Origin: Deltaproteobacteria bacterium
GTDB taxonomy: Bacteria; Desulfobacterota; Syntrophobacteria; Syntrophobacterales; Syntrophobacteraceae
Assembly: GCA_021777755.1 (NCBI GenBank)
Contig: JAJYDE010000009.1
Location: 51,026-115,025 of the forward strand
DNA: 64,000 nt
Direction of reading: 5' to 3'
The notes beneath the pieces are model-generated. The model was not told the origin of the DNA, searched no databases, and was given only the letters and a program-made list of their open reading frames with translations. A program made the translations under genes and the position numbers. Positions 44,382 to 54,029 of the stretch are shown here, one piece after another. Position 1 is the stretch's first letter; the number at the start of each line of letters is the position of its first letter.

Positions 44382-44972
44382 TTACGATCGCCCGGCGCCT
44401 GCTCCAAGAGGAAGGTCCCACAGGGGATACCAGCGCTCGAGTTCGGGTTCAAGCGGCATCTCCTTTTCCATGAGGGCGCGCAGCCTCAGTTCGTAAGCAT
44501 TGTCACGTTTCTGGTCCTCAAGGGGAACGAAGGGATAAAAACAGCCGCGTTTGTAATTGTAGATCCAGTAGACCTCGCGGCCATGACTGTCGCGGAATTG
44601 AAAAACCGCGGCCAGAAGCTGGTCTTCGAACCCGTGCTCCCGAAGAGTAAGGCTTGTCATGTGCAGGGCCGCGACGAGGTTCTCGAAACCATCGTCTTCA
44701 AACAGCACCCAGGCGTAACCGTATCTGTCCCCGACCATCCGGGAACTTGTCCGGCTCTGTTTGGCCGTGATTTCCAGCAGGCCTTTCAGTTCGTTTTCGG
44801 CCGCATCGAAATCGGAGGCCTCCACGGGCTTGAAAGTAATCCCCGCACGGCCCGTGGGGGAAGCCCCCAGAGTTGCGGCAAGGCTTATCCGCGCGGTGGA
44901 CATGCTGAAGAGATTTTCCACGCTGGAGGCAACGGGCCTGGTCCTGCCCAATATGATATCGAACCACTTCAT
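44382..44972 (-). CDS. pspAB: PspA-associated protein PspAB
   Basis: 196 residues. The opening MKWFDIILGRTRPVASSVENLF, then LAATLGASPTGRAGITFKPVE, and GYAWVLFED...FENLVAALHMTSLTLREHGFEDQLLAAVF fit the PspAB family as I know it. Its ATG overlaps the htpX stop by four bases, so translation is coupled. PspAB genes are usually found with pspA, pspAA and an htpX-like peptidase; here pspA-pspAA lies ~5.5 kb away. Confidence 0.85.
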   Translation of the reverse strand: MKWFDIILGRTRPVASSVENLFSMSTARISLAATLGASPTGRAGITFKPVEASDFDAAENELKGLLEITAKQSRTSSRMVGDRYGYAWVLFEDDGFENLVAALHMTSLTLREHGFEDQLLAAVFQFRDSHGREVYWIYNYKRGCFYPFVPLEDQKRDNAYELRLRALMEKEMPLEPELERWYPLWDLPLGAGAGRS

Positions 44973-45877
44973 GGCGTTTTTTCCATCTCACGCTCCATTT
45001 TTTCGAGCTCTTCGAGACGCTTTTCAAGCGATGGATGGGTCGAGAGGAGTTCGAGCAGGGAAGCCCGCCTCATGGCGGGCAGAATGAAAAAGGCGTTCAT
45101 GCCCTCGACTTTGCGCAGATCGCGGTCGGGAATACGATCCATTACACCGCTTATTTTCACCAAAGCCGAGGCGAGCTGAGAGGGAGCCCCGGTTAGAATT
45201 GCCGAGCCGCGATCGGCGGCAAGTTCCCGGTAGCGCGACAGGGCGCGGATAAGAAAAAAGCTGATCACCCACACCAGCATGGATACTGCCCAGACAGCCA
45301 AGATACCCGCGCCTTCGCCCTCGCGGTCCCCTCCGTAGTCGCCCCCGAAGCCGAAGGAGAAAAGGAGGTTGTGCACCAGAAAGCTGGCTACGGCGGCAAA
45401 AAAACCCGCCACGGTTATGACCATGACGTCGCGGTTGCGAACATGGGTCAACTCGTGGCCCAGGACCGCCTCCAGTTCGGGCTCATCGAGACGCTCCATG
45501 AGGGAAGTCGTGACACAAACCACCGAGTTTTTCGGGCCTCGTCCGGTTGCGAAGGCATTGGGCACATCACTTTCAGATATTGCGACCCCGGGCTTGGGTA
45601 AATCCGCCATCTGGGAGAGCCGCTCGATCATGGCGTGGAGTTGCGGGGCCTCATCTGGCTCGACCAGCCTCGCCCCCATGGACCACAAAACGATTTTATC
45701 GGAAAAGAAAAACTGGACCACAAGCAGAACGCCCGCTATTAGGGCCATCCCCATCGCCCCGACGCCGGCCTTCCAAAGAAAGGCTAAAAACAGCAGATAA
45801 AGGGCGGCCAGAAGAAACATCACAAAGAACATCCTGGCTGAAAGCTCCCAGTCCTTCCCGTACCATCGCCTCTTCAT
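44969..45877 (-). CDS. htpX: HtpX-family zinc metalloprotease
   Basis: 302 residues, inner-membrane M48 peptidase. Two N-terminal transmembrane helices (~15-60), catalytic HELTH (VLGHELTHVRNRD), two further helices (~155-210), and the third zinc ligand in RELAADRGSA. It degrades damaged membrane proteins. The gene is first of the htpX-pspAB pair, which reinforces a role in membrane stress. Confidence 0.93.
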   Translation of the reverse strand: MKRRWYGKDWELSARMFFVMFLLAALYLLFLAFLWKAGVGAMGMALIAGVLLVVQFFFSDKIVLWSMGARLVEPDEAPQLHAMIERLSQMADLPKPGVAISESDVPNAFATGRGPKNSVVCVTTSLMERLDEPELEAVLGHELTHVRNRDVMVITVAGFFAAVASFLVHNLLFSFGFGGDYGGDREGEGAGILAVWAVSMLVWVISFFLIRALSRYRELAADRGSAILTGAPSQLASALVKISGVMDRIPDRDLRKVEGMNAFFILPAMRRASLLELLSTHPSLEKRLEELEKMEREMEKTP

Positions 45878-45969
45878 CGGACCCTCCGCGACCTTCTTGT
45901 ATATTCACTATAACGCCGTCGGAGCGGGATGTCCAAACGGGTGCTGGAAAAGTCGCCGGTGAGAGGCGA

Positions 45970-45996
45970 AAAAAAAGACCCCGGCTTTGGCCGGGG
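45970..45996 (-). terminator. Intrinsic terminator of the pirin gene
   Basis: CCCCGGC and GCCGGGG (7 bp, loop TTTG) at 45979-45996 are followed on the minus strand by T7-8. Confidence 0.85.
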
Positions 45997-46114
45997 TAGG
46001 ACTTCGGGGGCGAGGAGGCAATCCCTGACTTTTTTCGAAACCCTTGCGATACGGGTCTTTCGGGATGAATTTCACCGGGCGAGCCGGCGAGAAAAGCCTT
46101 TTGCAACCGCCTGG

Positions 46115-47020
46115 TTATTTTACAAATGTACCATTTTGAAATTCCTCGAACGCGATCTTCAACTCTTCTTGTGTATTCATCACAATGGGTCCATACCAGG
46201 CCACGGGTTCGCCTATCGGCTTTCCGGAAACGAGCAGGAAGCGCACTGCTTTTTCAGTCGCACGGACCTGCACGAGATCGCCTTCACGGGAAAACAACAC
46301 AACGGTTTCCGGGATGCAGACGCCGCGCCGCTCCAGGTCCAGCCATCCCGAACTTGAAATTTCATGGGCATAGGCATCCGGGCACTCATCGAAATAGCCC
46401 TCCCCTTCGATAATATAGGCAAAGACCGTGTGGCCCGCCGCGATCCGACGATTAAAGACCGTTTCGGCCGGAACGCTTACGTCCAGCATTTCCGGATCGA
46501 TGACTATGTCCTTGACCGGCCCATTGACATTTCCCACATTCCCGGCAACCACTCTTACCCGCACACCATCTTCGAGGGTCACCAGGGGAATATCGTCTGC
46601 CGCCACGTCCCGGTAGCGGGGCGCCATCATCTTCCGGCTTGCCGGCAGATTGGCCCAGAACTGCAAGCCCCACATGACGCCCGTCGGGCTTTTCCTTGGC
46701 ATCTCCTGGTGAATTATGCCGCTTCCGGCGCTCATCCACTGAACGTCGCCCGGGCCGATCACTCCCTTGTTGCCCATGCTGTCGCCGTGCTCCACCAGAC
46801 CCTCCAGCACGTATGTGATGGTCTCGATACCCCGGTGCGGATGCCAGGGAAATCCCGGCATGTAATGGGCCGGGTTGTCCGAATGGAAATCATCGAGCAT
46901 GAGAAAAGGGTCGAACCGCGGAAGCTCGGAATGGCCGAAGGCTCTTTTGAGGTGAACTCCCGCGCCCTCGATGGTGCGTTTACCCTTCCAAATTTTGTCG
47001 ATCTTTCGAATCGCGTCCAT
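46115..47020 (-). CDS. Pirin-family bicupin protein
   Basis: 301 residues. The N-terminal cupin contains FPWHPHRGIETITYVLEG and HGDSMGNKG, with GDVQWMSAGSGIIHQE; the metal ligands (two His in HPH, a further His and Glu) are present. The C-terminal domain has GHTVFAYIIEGEG. Pirins can oxidise quercetin-like substrates or act as redox sensors. AAAGGAGG precedes the ATG at 47020; the longer frame to 47059 is rejected. It ends with a clear terminator. Confidence 0.92.
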   Translation of the reverse strand: MDAIRKIDKIWKGKRTIEGAGVHLKRAFGHSELPRFDPFLMLDDFHSDNPAHYMPGFPWHPHRGIETITYVLEGLVEHGDSMGNKGVIGPGDVQWMSAGSGIIHQEMPRKSPTGVMWGLQFWANLPASRKMMAPRYRDVAADDIPLVTLEDGVRVRVVAGNVGNVNGPVKDIVIDPEMLDVSVPAETVFNRRIAAGHTVFAYIIEGEGYFDECPDAYAHEISSSGWLDLERRGVCIPETVVLFSREGDLVQVRATEKAVRFLLVSGKPIGEPVAWYGPIVMNTQEELKIAFEEFQNGTFVK

Positions 47021-47075
47021 AGGCCTCCTTTCATTGGCTGCCGATTCACCGCATTGCAACTCCCGGGGCCGAGCC

Positions 47076-48293
47076 CTATACCTTTATAATGATCGCCTCG
47101 CCCTGGGCAAGCCCTCCGCAGATGGAGGCCACTCCGTAGCCGCCCCCTCGGCGCCTCAACTCATAGGCCAACGTCATCGTTATCCTTGCCGCGCTGGCAC
47201 CCACGGGGTGCCCTATGGCGATCGCCCCGCCATTGACGTTGGTTTTGTTTTGCAGTTCCTCCCATTTTCGCCCGTCGCCTTCAGCCAGGATCTTGGTTGA
47301 AACCAGGGGCATGGCGGCAAAGGCTTCATTGATTTCAATCAGCTCCATATCATCGAGGTTGAGTCCGGCGACCCCCAGCGCCTTCCGAATGGTGAAGGCG
47401 GGAATGGCGGCGATTTGGCGAGGCGCGGTGGCCGAGGCGACAATGGCGACAATCGAGGCTAGCGGTTCGAGTCCCCTTTTTGCGGCCTCGGCCGCGGGCA
47501 TCATGAGGATGGCGCTTGCCCCCGCCCCCATGGTCGGAGCGTTACCAGCGGTAACAGTCGGGCTTCCATAGATGGTTTTAAGTCTTGCGAGCGCTTCCAT
47601 GCCGGTTTTTCGCGGCGACTCGTCCTGCTCGATTACGACCGGGTCGCCCTTTTCCCGGGCAATGGCAACAGCCATGAGTTCCTCGCCGATTTTGAATTTG
47701 CCTTCATCACGAGCCTTGGCGTACTTCTCCTGGCTGCCAAGCGCCCAGGCGTCCTGCATTTGCCTGTCCACGCCATACTCCAGGGCCACCTCCCCCGCGT
47801 CCCGCGCAACGGAATTGAACCCCTTTTCCTGATAGCCGAGTTCAAACAACGGATCGACCAACCGGATGTGTCCCAGCCTTTTCCCCTTTCTCAGCCCCGG
47901 AGCCAAATGCGGGGTTCGGGGCATGTTTTCGGCCCCGACGGCCATAACGATTTGCGCCTCCCCGGCCTTTACGGCCCTCACCCCGAGGCGAACACAGGTA
48001 AGAGAGGAACAGCAGGCCCGGTCAAGACTCACCGATATGCATTCGGCGGGAAATCCGGCCAGCAAAGTGGCCTGACGCGCAGGGACATCGAGTTCCAGGG
48101 CCACCTCCGCCGGCACACAGCTTCCATAGCTGATATCATCGACCTCCTCGGGCCCCACCCCGACGCGCTCGATCACCTCCTTCATGACCATCACCCCCAG
48201 ATCGATGCTCGCAATATCGGCCATAAGCGTATCGAACTTGCTAAAGGGGGTCCTGACCGCGCTCACCATAACGATTTCCCGTCCGTCGCGCAT
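47076..48293 (-). CDS. Acetyl-CoA acetyltransferase (thiolase)
   Basis: 405 residues. The acylation Cys is in SLDRACCSSLTC, the catalytic His in GGAIAIGHPVGASAARI, and the second Cys in ICGGLAQGEA; NEAFAAM is also present. The reaction cleaves 3-ketoacyl-CoA or joins two acetyl-CoA. The operon with an SDR and an acyl-CoA dehydrogenase supports beta-oxidation. Chain length cannot be told. Confidence 0.92.
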   Translation of the reverse strand: MRDGREIVMVSAVRTPFSKFDTLMADIASIDLGVMVMKEVIERVGVGPEEVDDISYGSCVPAEVALELDVPARQATLLAGFPAECISVSLDRACCSSLTCVRLGVRAVKAGEAQIVMAVGAENMPRTPHLAPGLRKGKRLGHIRLVDPLFELGYQEKGFNSVARDAGEVALEYGVDRQMQDAWALGSQEKYAKARDEGKFKIGEELMAVAIAREKGDPVVIEQDESPRKTGMEALARLKTIYGSPTVTAGNAPTMGAGASAILMMPAAEAAKRGLEPLASIVAIVASATAPRQIAAIPAFTIRKALGVAGLNLDDMELIEINEAFAAMPLVSTKILAEGDGRKWEELQNKTNVNGGAIAIGHPVGASAARITMTLAYELRRRGGGYGVASICGGLAQGEAIIIKV

Positions 48294-48305
48294 AAAGCCC
48301 CTCCC

Positions 48306-49073
48306 TTATCTTGGCGCCATCCTGAGGGCGCCGTCGAGTCTTATCACTTCGCCGTTCAGCATGGAATTTTCTATGATGTGCGCGGCAAGGGCGGCGAATT
48401 CATCCGGGCGCCCGAGCCGGGAGGGAAATGGAACCATCTTTCCAAGAGCATCCCGGGCGGCTTCGGGTAAGGAGGCGAGAAGAGGCGTGTCGAAAATTCC
48501 CGGCGCTATGGTCATCACCCGGATCGCATAAGCCGCGCACTCCCTGGCGATGGGCAGGGTCATGCCCGCTATTGCGGCCTTGGAGGCCGAATAGGCCGGC
48601 TGTCCGATCTGGCCGTCGAAAGCCGCGACCGAAGCCGTATTGATGATCACCCCCCGTTCGCCCTCTTCGTTCAAGGCGTTTTCCGCCATCCGCGCCACGC
48701 CAAGGCGGATCACATTGAAGGTCCCGACCAGGTTTATGCGGATGACTCGCTCGAAGGCGGCAAGAGGCAAGGGAGCTTTTTTCGAGAGCACCTTGCCCGG
48801 ATCTCCCACGCCTGCGCAGTTTACGACCGTGTTGATCGAGCCGAAGGTCTCCACCGCCCTCTGGATTGCATTAAGAACGTCTTCTTCGTTTGTCACATCG
48901 GCTTTTGCGAAAATCAGACGCCCCTGCGACCGGGCCGCCAGTTTCTCCCCCCTTGCCGTGTCGAGGTCGACAATGGCCGCCCGGCCCCCCTGCTCAACCA
49001 GTTTCGCGACACATGCGCTCCCGAGCCCGGAAGCCCCGCCGGTCACTATCGCCCTGCAATCCTTGATGTTCAT
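48306..49073 (-). CDS. Short-chain dehydrogenase, 3-hydroxyacyl-CoA dehydrogenase type
   Basis: 255 residues with NAD-binding TGGASGLGSA at ~12, DVTNEEDV, NCAGVG, catalytic Ser in INTASVAAFDG and YSASK. It resembles human type II 3-hydroxyacyl-CoA dehydrogenase (HSD17B10-like, FETIG replaced here by PAETFG-like). It lies 12 nt before the thiolase in the operon, which supports a role in beta-oxidation. Confidence 0.88.
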   Translation of the reverse strand: MNIKDCRAIVTGGASGLGSACVAKLVEQGGRAAIVDLDTARGEKLAARSQGRLIFAKADVTNEEDVLNAIQRAVETFGSINTVVNCAGVGDPGKVLSKKAPLPLAAFERVIRINLVGTFNVIRLGVARMAENALNEEGERGVIINTASVAAFDGQIGQPAYSASKAAIAGMTLPIARECAAYAIRVMTIAPGIFDTPLLASLPEAARDALGKMVPFPSRLGRPDEFAALAAHIIENSMLNGEVIRLDGALRMAPR

Positions 49074-49142
49074 GTCTTTTCTCCATCGATCAGTGGTGTT
49101 GGAAATCGGCTCACTTCCAGACGGCGAAAACCCGCGGAATTC

Positions 49143-50309
49143 TCAAAAACCCATCATTTTACCGATGATCACTTTCATGATCTCGGTTGTTCCCGCAAAA
49201 ATTGGAATCACTCGAACATCCCTTGCAAACCGGCAGATCGGGTACTCCTCCATGTAGCCGTAGCCCCCGTGGAGCTGGACACAGTTGTAGGCGACCCGGT
49301 TCGCCATTTCCGGTATCCAGGCTTTGGCCATCGACACCCTTTTGGTCACTTCCCTTCCGGCCGTATGGTCGGCAATCAGCGAATCAAGAAAGGTGCGTCC
49401 CAGTTCGATCTCGGTCGCCATCTCAACGATTTTGAAGGTATTGTGTTGAAAGGCCCCGACCGGAGTGGAGAATACCCTTCGGTTTCGGCAATACTCCACC
49501 GTCATGTCGAGCATGGCTTCGGCCATCGACTGGGCCATAACGCTTGCCATGAGTCTTTCCTGCTGAAGCTTTTCCATCAGGTAATAGAACCCCTTGCCCT
49601 CTTGGCCCAGCAGATTGGCGACCGGAACAGGGCAATCCTCGAAGAAAAGCTCGGCGGTGTCCTGGCTGCGCCATCCCATTTTGTCCAGCTTTTTCCCCCG
49701 GCCAAACCCTGGAGTTCCCGATTCGACGCAAAGAAGGCTCACCCCCTTGTGGCCGGCCCCGGGGTCGGTCTTTGCAACCACGATCACCAGGTCCGCCTGG
49801 ATGCCAAGCGATATGAAGGTCTTGCGGCCGTTTAGCACGAAGTGATCCCCGCTTCGAATCGCGCTGGTGCGTATGGCCGCCAGATCCGACCCGGTATCGG
49901 GCTCGGTCATGGCGATGGCGGTAAGAATGTCGCCCGAAGCGCAGCCGGGAAGCCACCTTCTTTTCTGTTCCTCGTTTCCAAAGCTGTAGAGGTAGGGAAC
50001 GATCACGTCGCTGTGAAGGGGGGCCAGAAGGCCCGTTACGCCCCGGTAGAAAAACTCCTCGCAAATAATTAGCGAACAGAGGAAATCGCCCCCCGGCCCC
50101 CCGTATTCCTCCTCGAGCCAGGGACAAAGAAAACCGCTTTCCCCCATCTTCTTCCAGGCTTTGCGGGGAACTATCCCCTCGCGCTCCCAATTGTCGAATT
50201 CAGGCAGTATTTCCCTTTCGAGAAACTTTCGCACCGAATCCCTGAAAATGAGGTGTACTTCACCGAGCAGCTTTTGATCCAAGGCAGGCCTCCAGTGGGA
50301 AGAGGTCAT
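49143..50309 (-). CDS. Acyl-CoA dehydrogenase
   Basis: 388 residues. FAD- and substrate-binding signatures AMTEPDTGSDLAAI and QLHGGYGYMEEYPICRFARDVRV are present; the Glu in the latter region is the likely base. It introduces the 2,3-double bond of acyl-CoA and passes electrons to ETF. First of the acdh-SDR-thiolase set. Substrate length is unknown. Confidence 0.92.
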   Translation of the reverse strand: MTSSHWRPALDQKLLGEVHLIFRDSVRKFLEREILPEFDNWEREGIVPRKAWKKMGESGFLCPWLEEEYGGPGGDFLCSLIICEEFFYRGVTGLLAPLHSDVIVPYLYSFGNEEQKRRWLPGCASGDILTAIAMTEPDTGSDLAAIRTSAIRSGDHFVLNGRKTFISLGIQADLVIVVAKTDPGAGHKGVSLLCVESGTPGFGRGKKLDKMGWRSQDTAELFFEDCPVPVANLLGQEGKGFYYLMEKLQQERLMASVMAQSMAEAMLDMTVEYCRNRRVFSTPVGAFQHNTFKIVEMATEIELGRTFLDSLIADHTAGREVTKRVSMAKAWIPEMANRVAYNCVQLHGGYGYMEEYPICRFARDVRVIPIFAGTTEIMKVIIGKMMGF

Positions 50310-50355
50310 CGATTGCGGTCGAACCGCCCGAGGCTCCGAGCGCGCGCGGTCCCCG

Positions 50356-50931
50356 CTAACGATCCATATTCTTTAGCAGCCAGGCCATATTCTGTCCCAG
50401 GACCTTCATGGTCTGAACGCCCTCTTCGTCTTTTTCCACATCCCCCTTTTCCCTCCCCATGCCGATATTCCAGTAGACCGAACCGGGAACGATCATCTGA
50501 GACATCAGGAAGAGGTGGTTTATGGAGTCGAATACGTGGATGCCTCCGGCTCTTCGGGCGGCGACGACCGCGGCGCCCACCTTGCGTTTGAACAAAAAGT
50601 CGTTCATCCTGGAAACAAGACCGGCGCGGTCGATCAGGGCCTTGATTTCCGGCGTGAGATCGCCAAAATAGGTCGGAGAGCCCAAAATGATCCCGTCGGC
50701 CTCAATCATTTTCTGAATGTACTCGTTTGCCGCATCGTCTTTTACGGCGCATTGCTTGTCCTTGTTGCCCGCACATTTGTAGCAGGCGATGCAGCCGTGG
50801 ATTTTTGTTCCGGCAAGCTGCACCAACTCGGTCTCCACGCCCTCCCCGACCAGTTCGGAGAAGACATGATTTATCAAATTGGCCGTATTGCCATCTTTGC
50901 GCGCACTTCCGTTAAACGCCACAACTTTCAT
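50356..50931 (-). CDS. Flavodoxin-fold NAD(P)H-dependent FMN reductase
   Basis: 191 residues. [19 protein letters not shown] is the FMN phosphate loop, followed by [16 protein letters not shown] (Cys-rich insertion, perhaps redox or iron-sulfur) and [21 protein letters not shown]. Related to iron-sulfur flavoproteins and WrbA-like reductases. GGAGG lies 9 nt before the ATG at 50931. 47 nt upstream of the acyl-CoA dehydrogenase start region on the same strand. Confidence 0.85.
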   Translation of the reverse strand: MKVVAFNGSARKDGNTANLINHVFSELVGEGVETELVQLAGTKIHGCIACYKCAGNKDKQCAVKDDAANEYIQKMIEADGIILGSPTYFGDLTPEIKALIDRAGLVSRMNDFLFKRKVGAAVVAARRAGGIHVFDSINHLFLMSQMIVPGSVYWNIGMGREKGDVEKDEEGVQTMKVLGQNMAWLLKNMDR

Positions 50932-51243
50932 AACCAAGTCCTCCATGGAAAATTTGCGAAAGCCCTGAGGAGCATTCATGCGCCCGCTTGCCCGGGCGCC
51001 CGTCGAGCGGGCCAAACACCCGCACGAATAATTCATAGCAGCCAAACGATCTTTTTGCCAGATTAAACAAGGCGGCCTGTCTTGGCCGAGAAGTGCGGAT
51101 TTCAGCTGCGAGGAACTGGGTGCTATCATCTCTTGGAAGGCGGCGCACGGCAAACGTTTCCGTACGCCCGCGCCTGGTAAAAAGCCCCCGCGGACCCTGC
51201 GGGAGAAGCAAAGATGCCCTCTTTATGGTTTTGCCCGGCTCTG

Positions 51244-51687
51244 TTAGGAACTCGAACTTACATATCTCGATTTACACTTGGAACAATAGCCCTGCAGCAC
51301 CACCTGGCGCCGCAAAACATGGAAACCCTCAAGGGCTGGAACCGCCATCATTGGCTCATCAACCGGAGAGTCCGCATCCATGATGGTTTGACACTGCAAA
51401 CAAACCATATGGTGGTGGGAACCGGTCCTGGCGTCGTAGCGGGCGACTTCGGTCACCGGGCTCACCTTATCGATAAGACCTACATCATAGAATCTTTCGA
51501 GGGTCTTGTAGACGGTGCCCAGCGAAATCATGGGAAACCGCTTTCTTACCTGCTGGTAGACAACCTCCGCGCTGGGATGTTCCAGGGAGAAATAAAGGGT
51601 TTGATAAATTGCCAGCCGCTGATAGGTTACCTGAAGGCCATGGGCTCTAAGGGTGGAGATGAAATCTTTGTCTTTTTTGCCCTCCAT
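51244..51687 (-). CDS. Fur/PerR-family metal or peroxide-responsive repressor
   Basis: 147 residues. Winged helix at ~15-85 (GLQVTYQRLAIYQTL, ISLGTVYKTLERFYDVGL), and a dimer domain with YDARTGSHHHMVCLQCQTI and YCSKCKS, both Cys pairs for structural zinc. The GLQVTYQR opening and GSHHHMVC region favour PerR-type over Fur. Possible operators lie upstream. Confidence 0.9.
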   Translation of the reverse strand: MEGKKDKDFISTLRAHGLQVTYQRLAIYQTLYFSLEHPSAEVVYQQVRKRFPMISLGTVYKTLERFYDVGLIDKVSPVTEVARYDARTGSHHHMVCLQCQTIMDADSPVDEPMMAVPALEGFHVLRRQVVLQGYCSKCKSRYVSSSS

Positions 51688-51833
51688 GATCTGTTTTCCC
51701 CCTTGTTTTTTGAACAGCAGTGTGTGCGACGCTCAAAAAATTCGTTTTATTTCTATAGATAAAGCTGAATTTAGGCAAGCAAAATCTTCCAGTAATTCAT
51801 ATTTTCAATTCAAAACAAGAAGAGGCAATCGCG

Positions 51834-51878
51834 GTAATTGCAATTACGATGTTATAATTGCAAAAAATTAAGCAATTA
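51834..51878. promoter_or_regulatory. AT-rich palindromes upstream of the Fur-family gene
   Basis: GTAATTGCAATTAC (51834-51847) is a perfect 14-bp dyad. TAATTGC (51855-51861) and GCAATTA (51872-51878) form a second, spaced dyad with the same half-site. They lie ~150-190 nt upstream of the regulator's ATG, inside a 400-bp AT-rich gap with no gene. Confidence 0.5.
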
Positions 51879-52088
51879 ATATTATCAACCTTCAGCCATA
51901 TGAATGTTTGTTTTTTTGCAATCAAACACACGAATGCAACTGGATCGGGAATCGACTCTCAAACGGGGGTGTGAGGGGGGACAAAGGCTGCGGGGGCAGT
52001 TTGAAAAACCGGCTTCTCCAAGAGGAGTCCAACTGCCAACAGCAGTGCGCAACCTTACCGTAAAAATGGGGTGTTAGAGCCGGTCATC

Positions 52089-54029
52089 TCATTTGTTTAG
52101 GTCGATTGGCTTTGCAATATCAATTTCTAATGCTTTTACCCCGACTTCGCGGGACTGTTTACCGGACAATTCATTCATGCGTTTGAGGAAAACCAGCAGA
52201 ATGGAGATGGCCGCCGGAGTCACCCCCTGTATTCGGGAGGCCTGCCCCACGGAAACGGGCCGCACGGCATCGAGTTTTTGTCTGACCTCGTTTGAGAGCC
52301 CGGGCACCTTGTCATAGGGAAAATCGGGCGGAATCCCTATTTCCTCCATTTGCCTGAATTTTCGCACCTCTGCTTCCTGGCGCCTGAGGTAGCCTTCATA
52401 TTTGCACTCGATTTCGACCTGTTCTCTCACTTTTTCCGGAATCGGCGCAACAGTGTCGCAAAGAGCGTCCAGATCGGCAAAGGTAATCTCGGGCCTTTTG
52501 AGAAGTTTTTCGAGTGAGACCGGTTCATCGATGGGATTGGATCCTTTTCGGGCAAGCATTTCGCTCACCCGCTCACAGGGGCGCACAAATGTTGCGCGAA
52601 GTCTTTCCATTTGCGCTCCTATCGCTTCGCGCCGCTCGACGAGTTCCCTGTGGACTGAAGGTGAATGAAGGCCGAGTTGATAGCCCTTTTCGAGCAGCCG
52701 CAAATCGGCATTGTCTTCTCGCAGCAAAAGCCGGTATTCGGCCCTGGAGGTGAAAATCCGGTAAGGCTCGTTCGTACCCTTGGTGACCAGATCGTCGATC
52801 ATTACGGCCATGTAGGCCTCGGAGCGATCCAACAGGAAGGGGGGCCTTTTTTGGACTTTGAGGGCCGCGTTCAACCCGGCCCACATACCTTGGGCGGCTG
52901 CTTCCTCGTAGCCGGAGGTCCCGTTTATCTGGCCAGCCAGAAAGAGCCCTTCCACGAGCTTGGTCTCAAGGGTCGGACAGAGTTGGGTGGGTTGGATGAA
53001 GTCATATTCTATGGCGTAGGCGGGCCGCATGATTTCGGCGCATTCGAGCCCCGGGACCGAGCGGACAAGTTGGATTTGCACCTCGACGGGAAGCGAATTG
53101 CCCGTTCCGCTGGCATAAATTTCCTCGGTATCAAGCCCCTCGGGCTCAAGGATTATCTGGTGGGAGTCCTTTTCGGGAAACCTCATGACCTTGTCTTCAA
53201 GCGATGGACAGTAGCGCGCGGAAACGCCCCGGATGGTCCCGTTGTAGAGGGGGGAAAGGCCGATATGGCCGCGAACCAGCTCGTGGGTGCGCCAGGAGGT
53301 GTGGCCGATATGGCATGAGACCTGCGGCAGGGCAATCTTTTCGGTAAAAAGGGAAAAGGGTTTGGGTACGGGATCTCCGGGCTGTTCGCGAAAGTGGCTG
53401 AAATCAATGCTTCGGCGAAGAATTCGGGCCGGGGTGCCGGTCTTCATTCTTCCGGGGCAAAACCCCAGGCTGCACAGTTGATCGGCAAGGCCGATGGAGG
53501 AAAATTCACCCGCCCTGCCGGCGGGGGTTGCGCTCTTGCCGACATGAACGACCCCGTGCAGAAAGGTCCCCGTGGCGATAACGACGGCCGGGGCTTCAAA
53601 GCAGCTCCCGACCTGGTCGATTACGCCCGCCACTTTTGCCCCTTCGATCAGAAGGGCTTCGGCCGTAGACTGCCTGATCTCCAGACCGGGTTCCAGCTCA
53701 AGGCGGTGTTTCATCTCGGCTCGGTAGCGGACCTTGTCGTTTTGAGTCCTGGTGCCGCGCACCGCCGGCCCCTTCTTGGTATTTAGCAGGCGAAACTGGA
53801 TTGCGGTGCGGTCGCAGGCCTTGGCCATCTCACCGCCCAGGGCGTCTATTTCCTTTACCAGGTGTCCTTTGCCGATGCCGCCGATGGAAGGCGAACAGGG
53901 CATGTGGGCGGCCGTATCGAGGCTCATGGACATCACCAGGGTTTTACAGCCGAGGCGGGCCGCGGCGAAGGCCGCCTCGCAGCCCGCGTGGCCGGCTCCG
54001 ATCACTATCACGTCGTATTTCGGGCTCAT
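52089..54029 (-). CDS. mnmG: tRNA uridine-34 modification protein MnmG (GidA)
   Basis: 646 residues, FAD-binding. [21 protein letters not shown] at the N-terminus, [40 protein letters not shown], and [15 protein letters not shown] are all family hallmarks. With MnmE it adds the carboxymethylaminomethyl group at U34. The start overlaps the preceding ABC ATPase stop by four bases. C-terminal [19 protein letters not shown] is typical. Confidence 0.96.
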   Translation of the reverse strand: MSPKYDVIVIGAGHAGCEAAFAAARLGCKTLVMSMSLDTAAHMPCSPSIGGIGKGHLVKEIDALGGEMAKACDRTAIQFRLLNTKKGPAVRGTRTQNDKVRYRAEMKHRLELEPGLEIRQSTAEALLIEGAKVAGVIDQVGSCFEAPAVVIATGTFLHGVVHVGKSATPAGRAGEFSSIGLADQLCSLGFCPGRMKTGTPARILRRSIDFSHFREQPGDPVPKPFSLFTEKIALPQVSCHIGHTSWRTHELVRGHIGLSPLYNGTIRGVSARYCPSLEDKVMRFPEKDSHQIILEPEGLDTEEIYASGTGNSLPVEVQIQLVRSVPGLECAEIMRPAYAIEYDFIQPTQLCPTLETKLVEGLFLAGQINGTSGYEEAAAQGMWAGLNAALKVQKRPPFLLDRSEAYMAVMIDDLVTKGTNEPYRIFTSRAEYRLLLREDNADLRLLEKGYQLGLHSPSVHRELVERREAIGAQMERLRATFVRPCERVSEMLARKGSNPIDEPVSLEKLLKRPEITFADLDALCDTVAPIPEKVREQVEIECKYEGYLRRQEAEVRKFRQMEEIGIPPDFPYDKVPGLSNEVRQKLDAVRPVSVGQASRIQGVTPAAISILLVFLKRMNELSGKQSREVGVKALEIDIAKPIDLNK

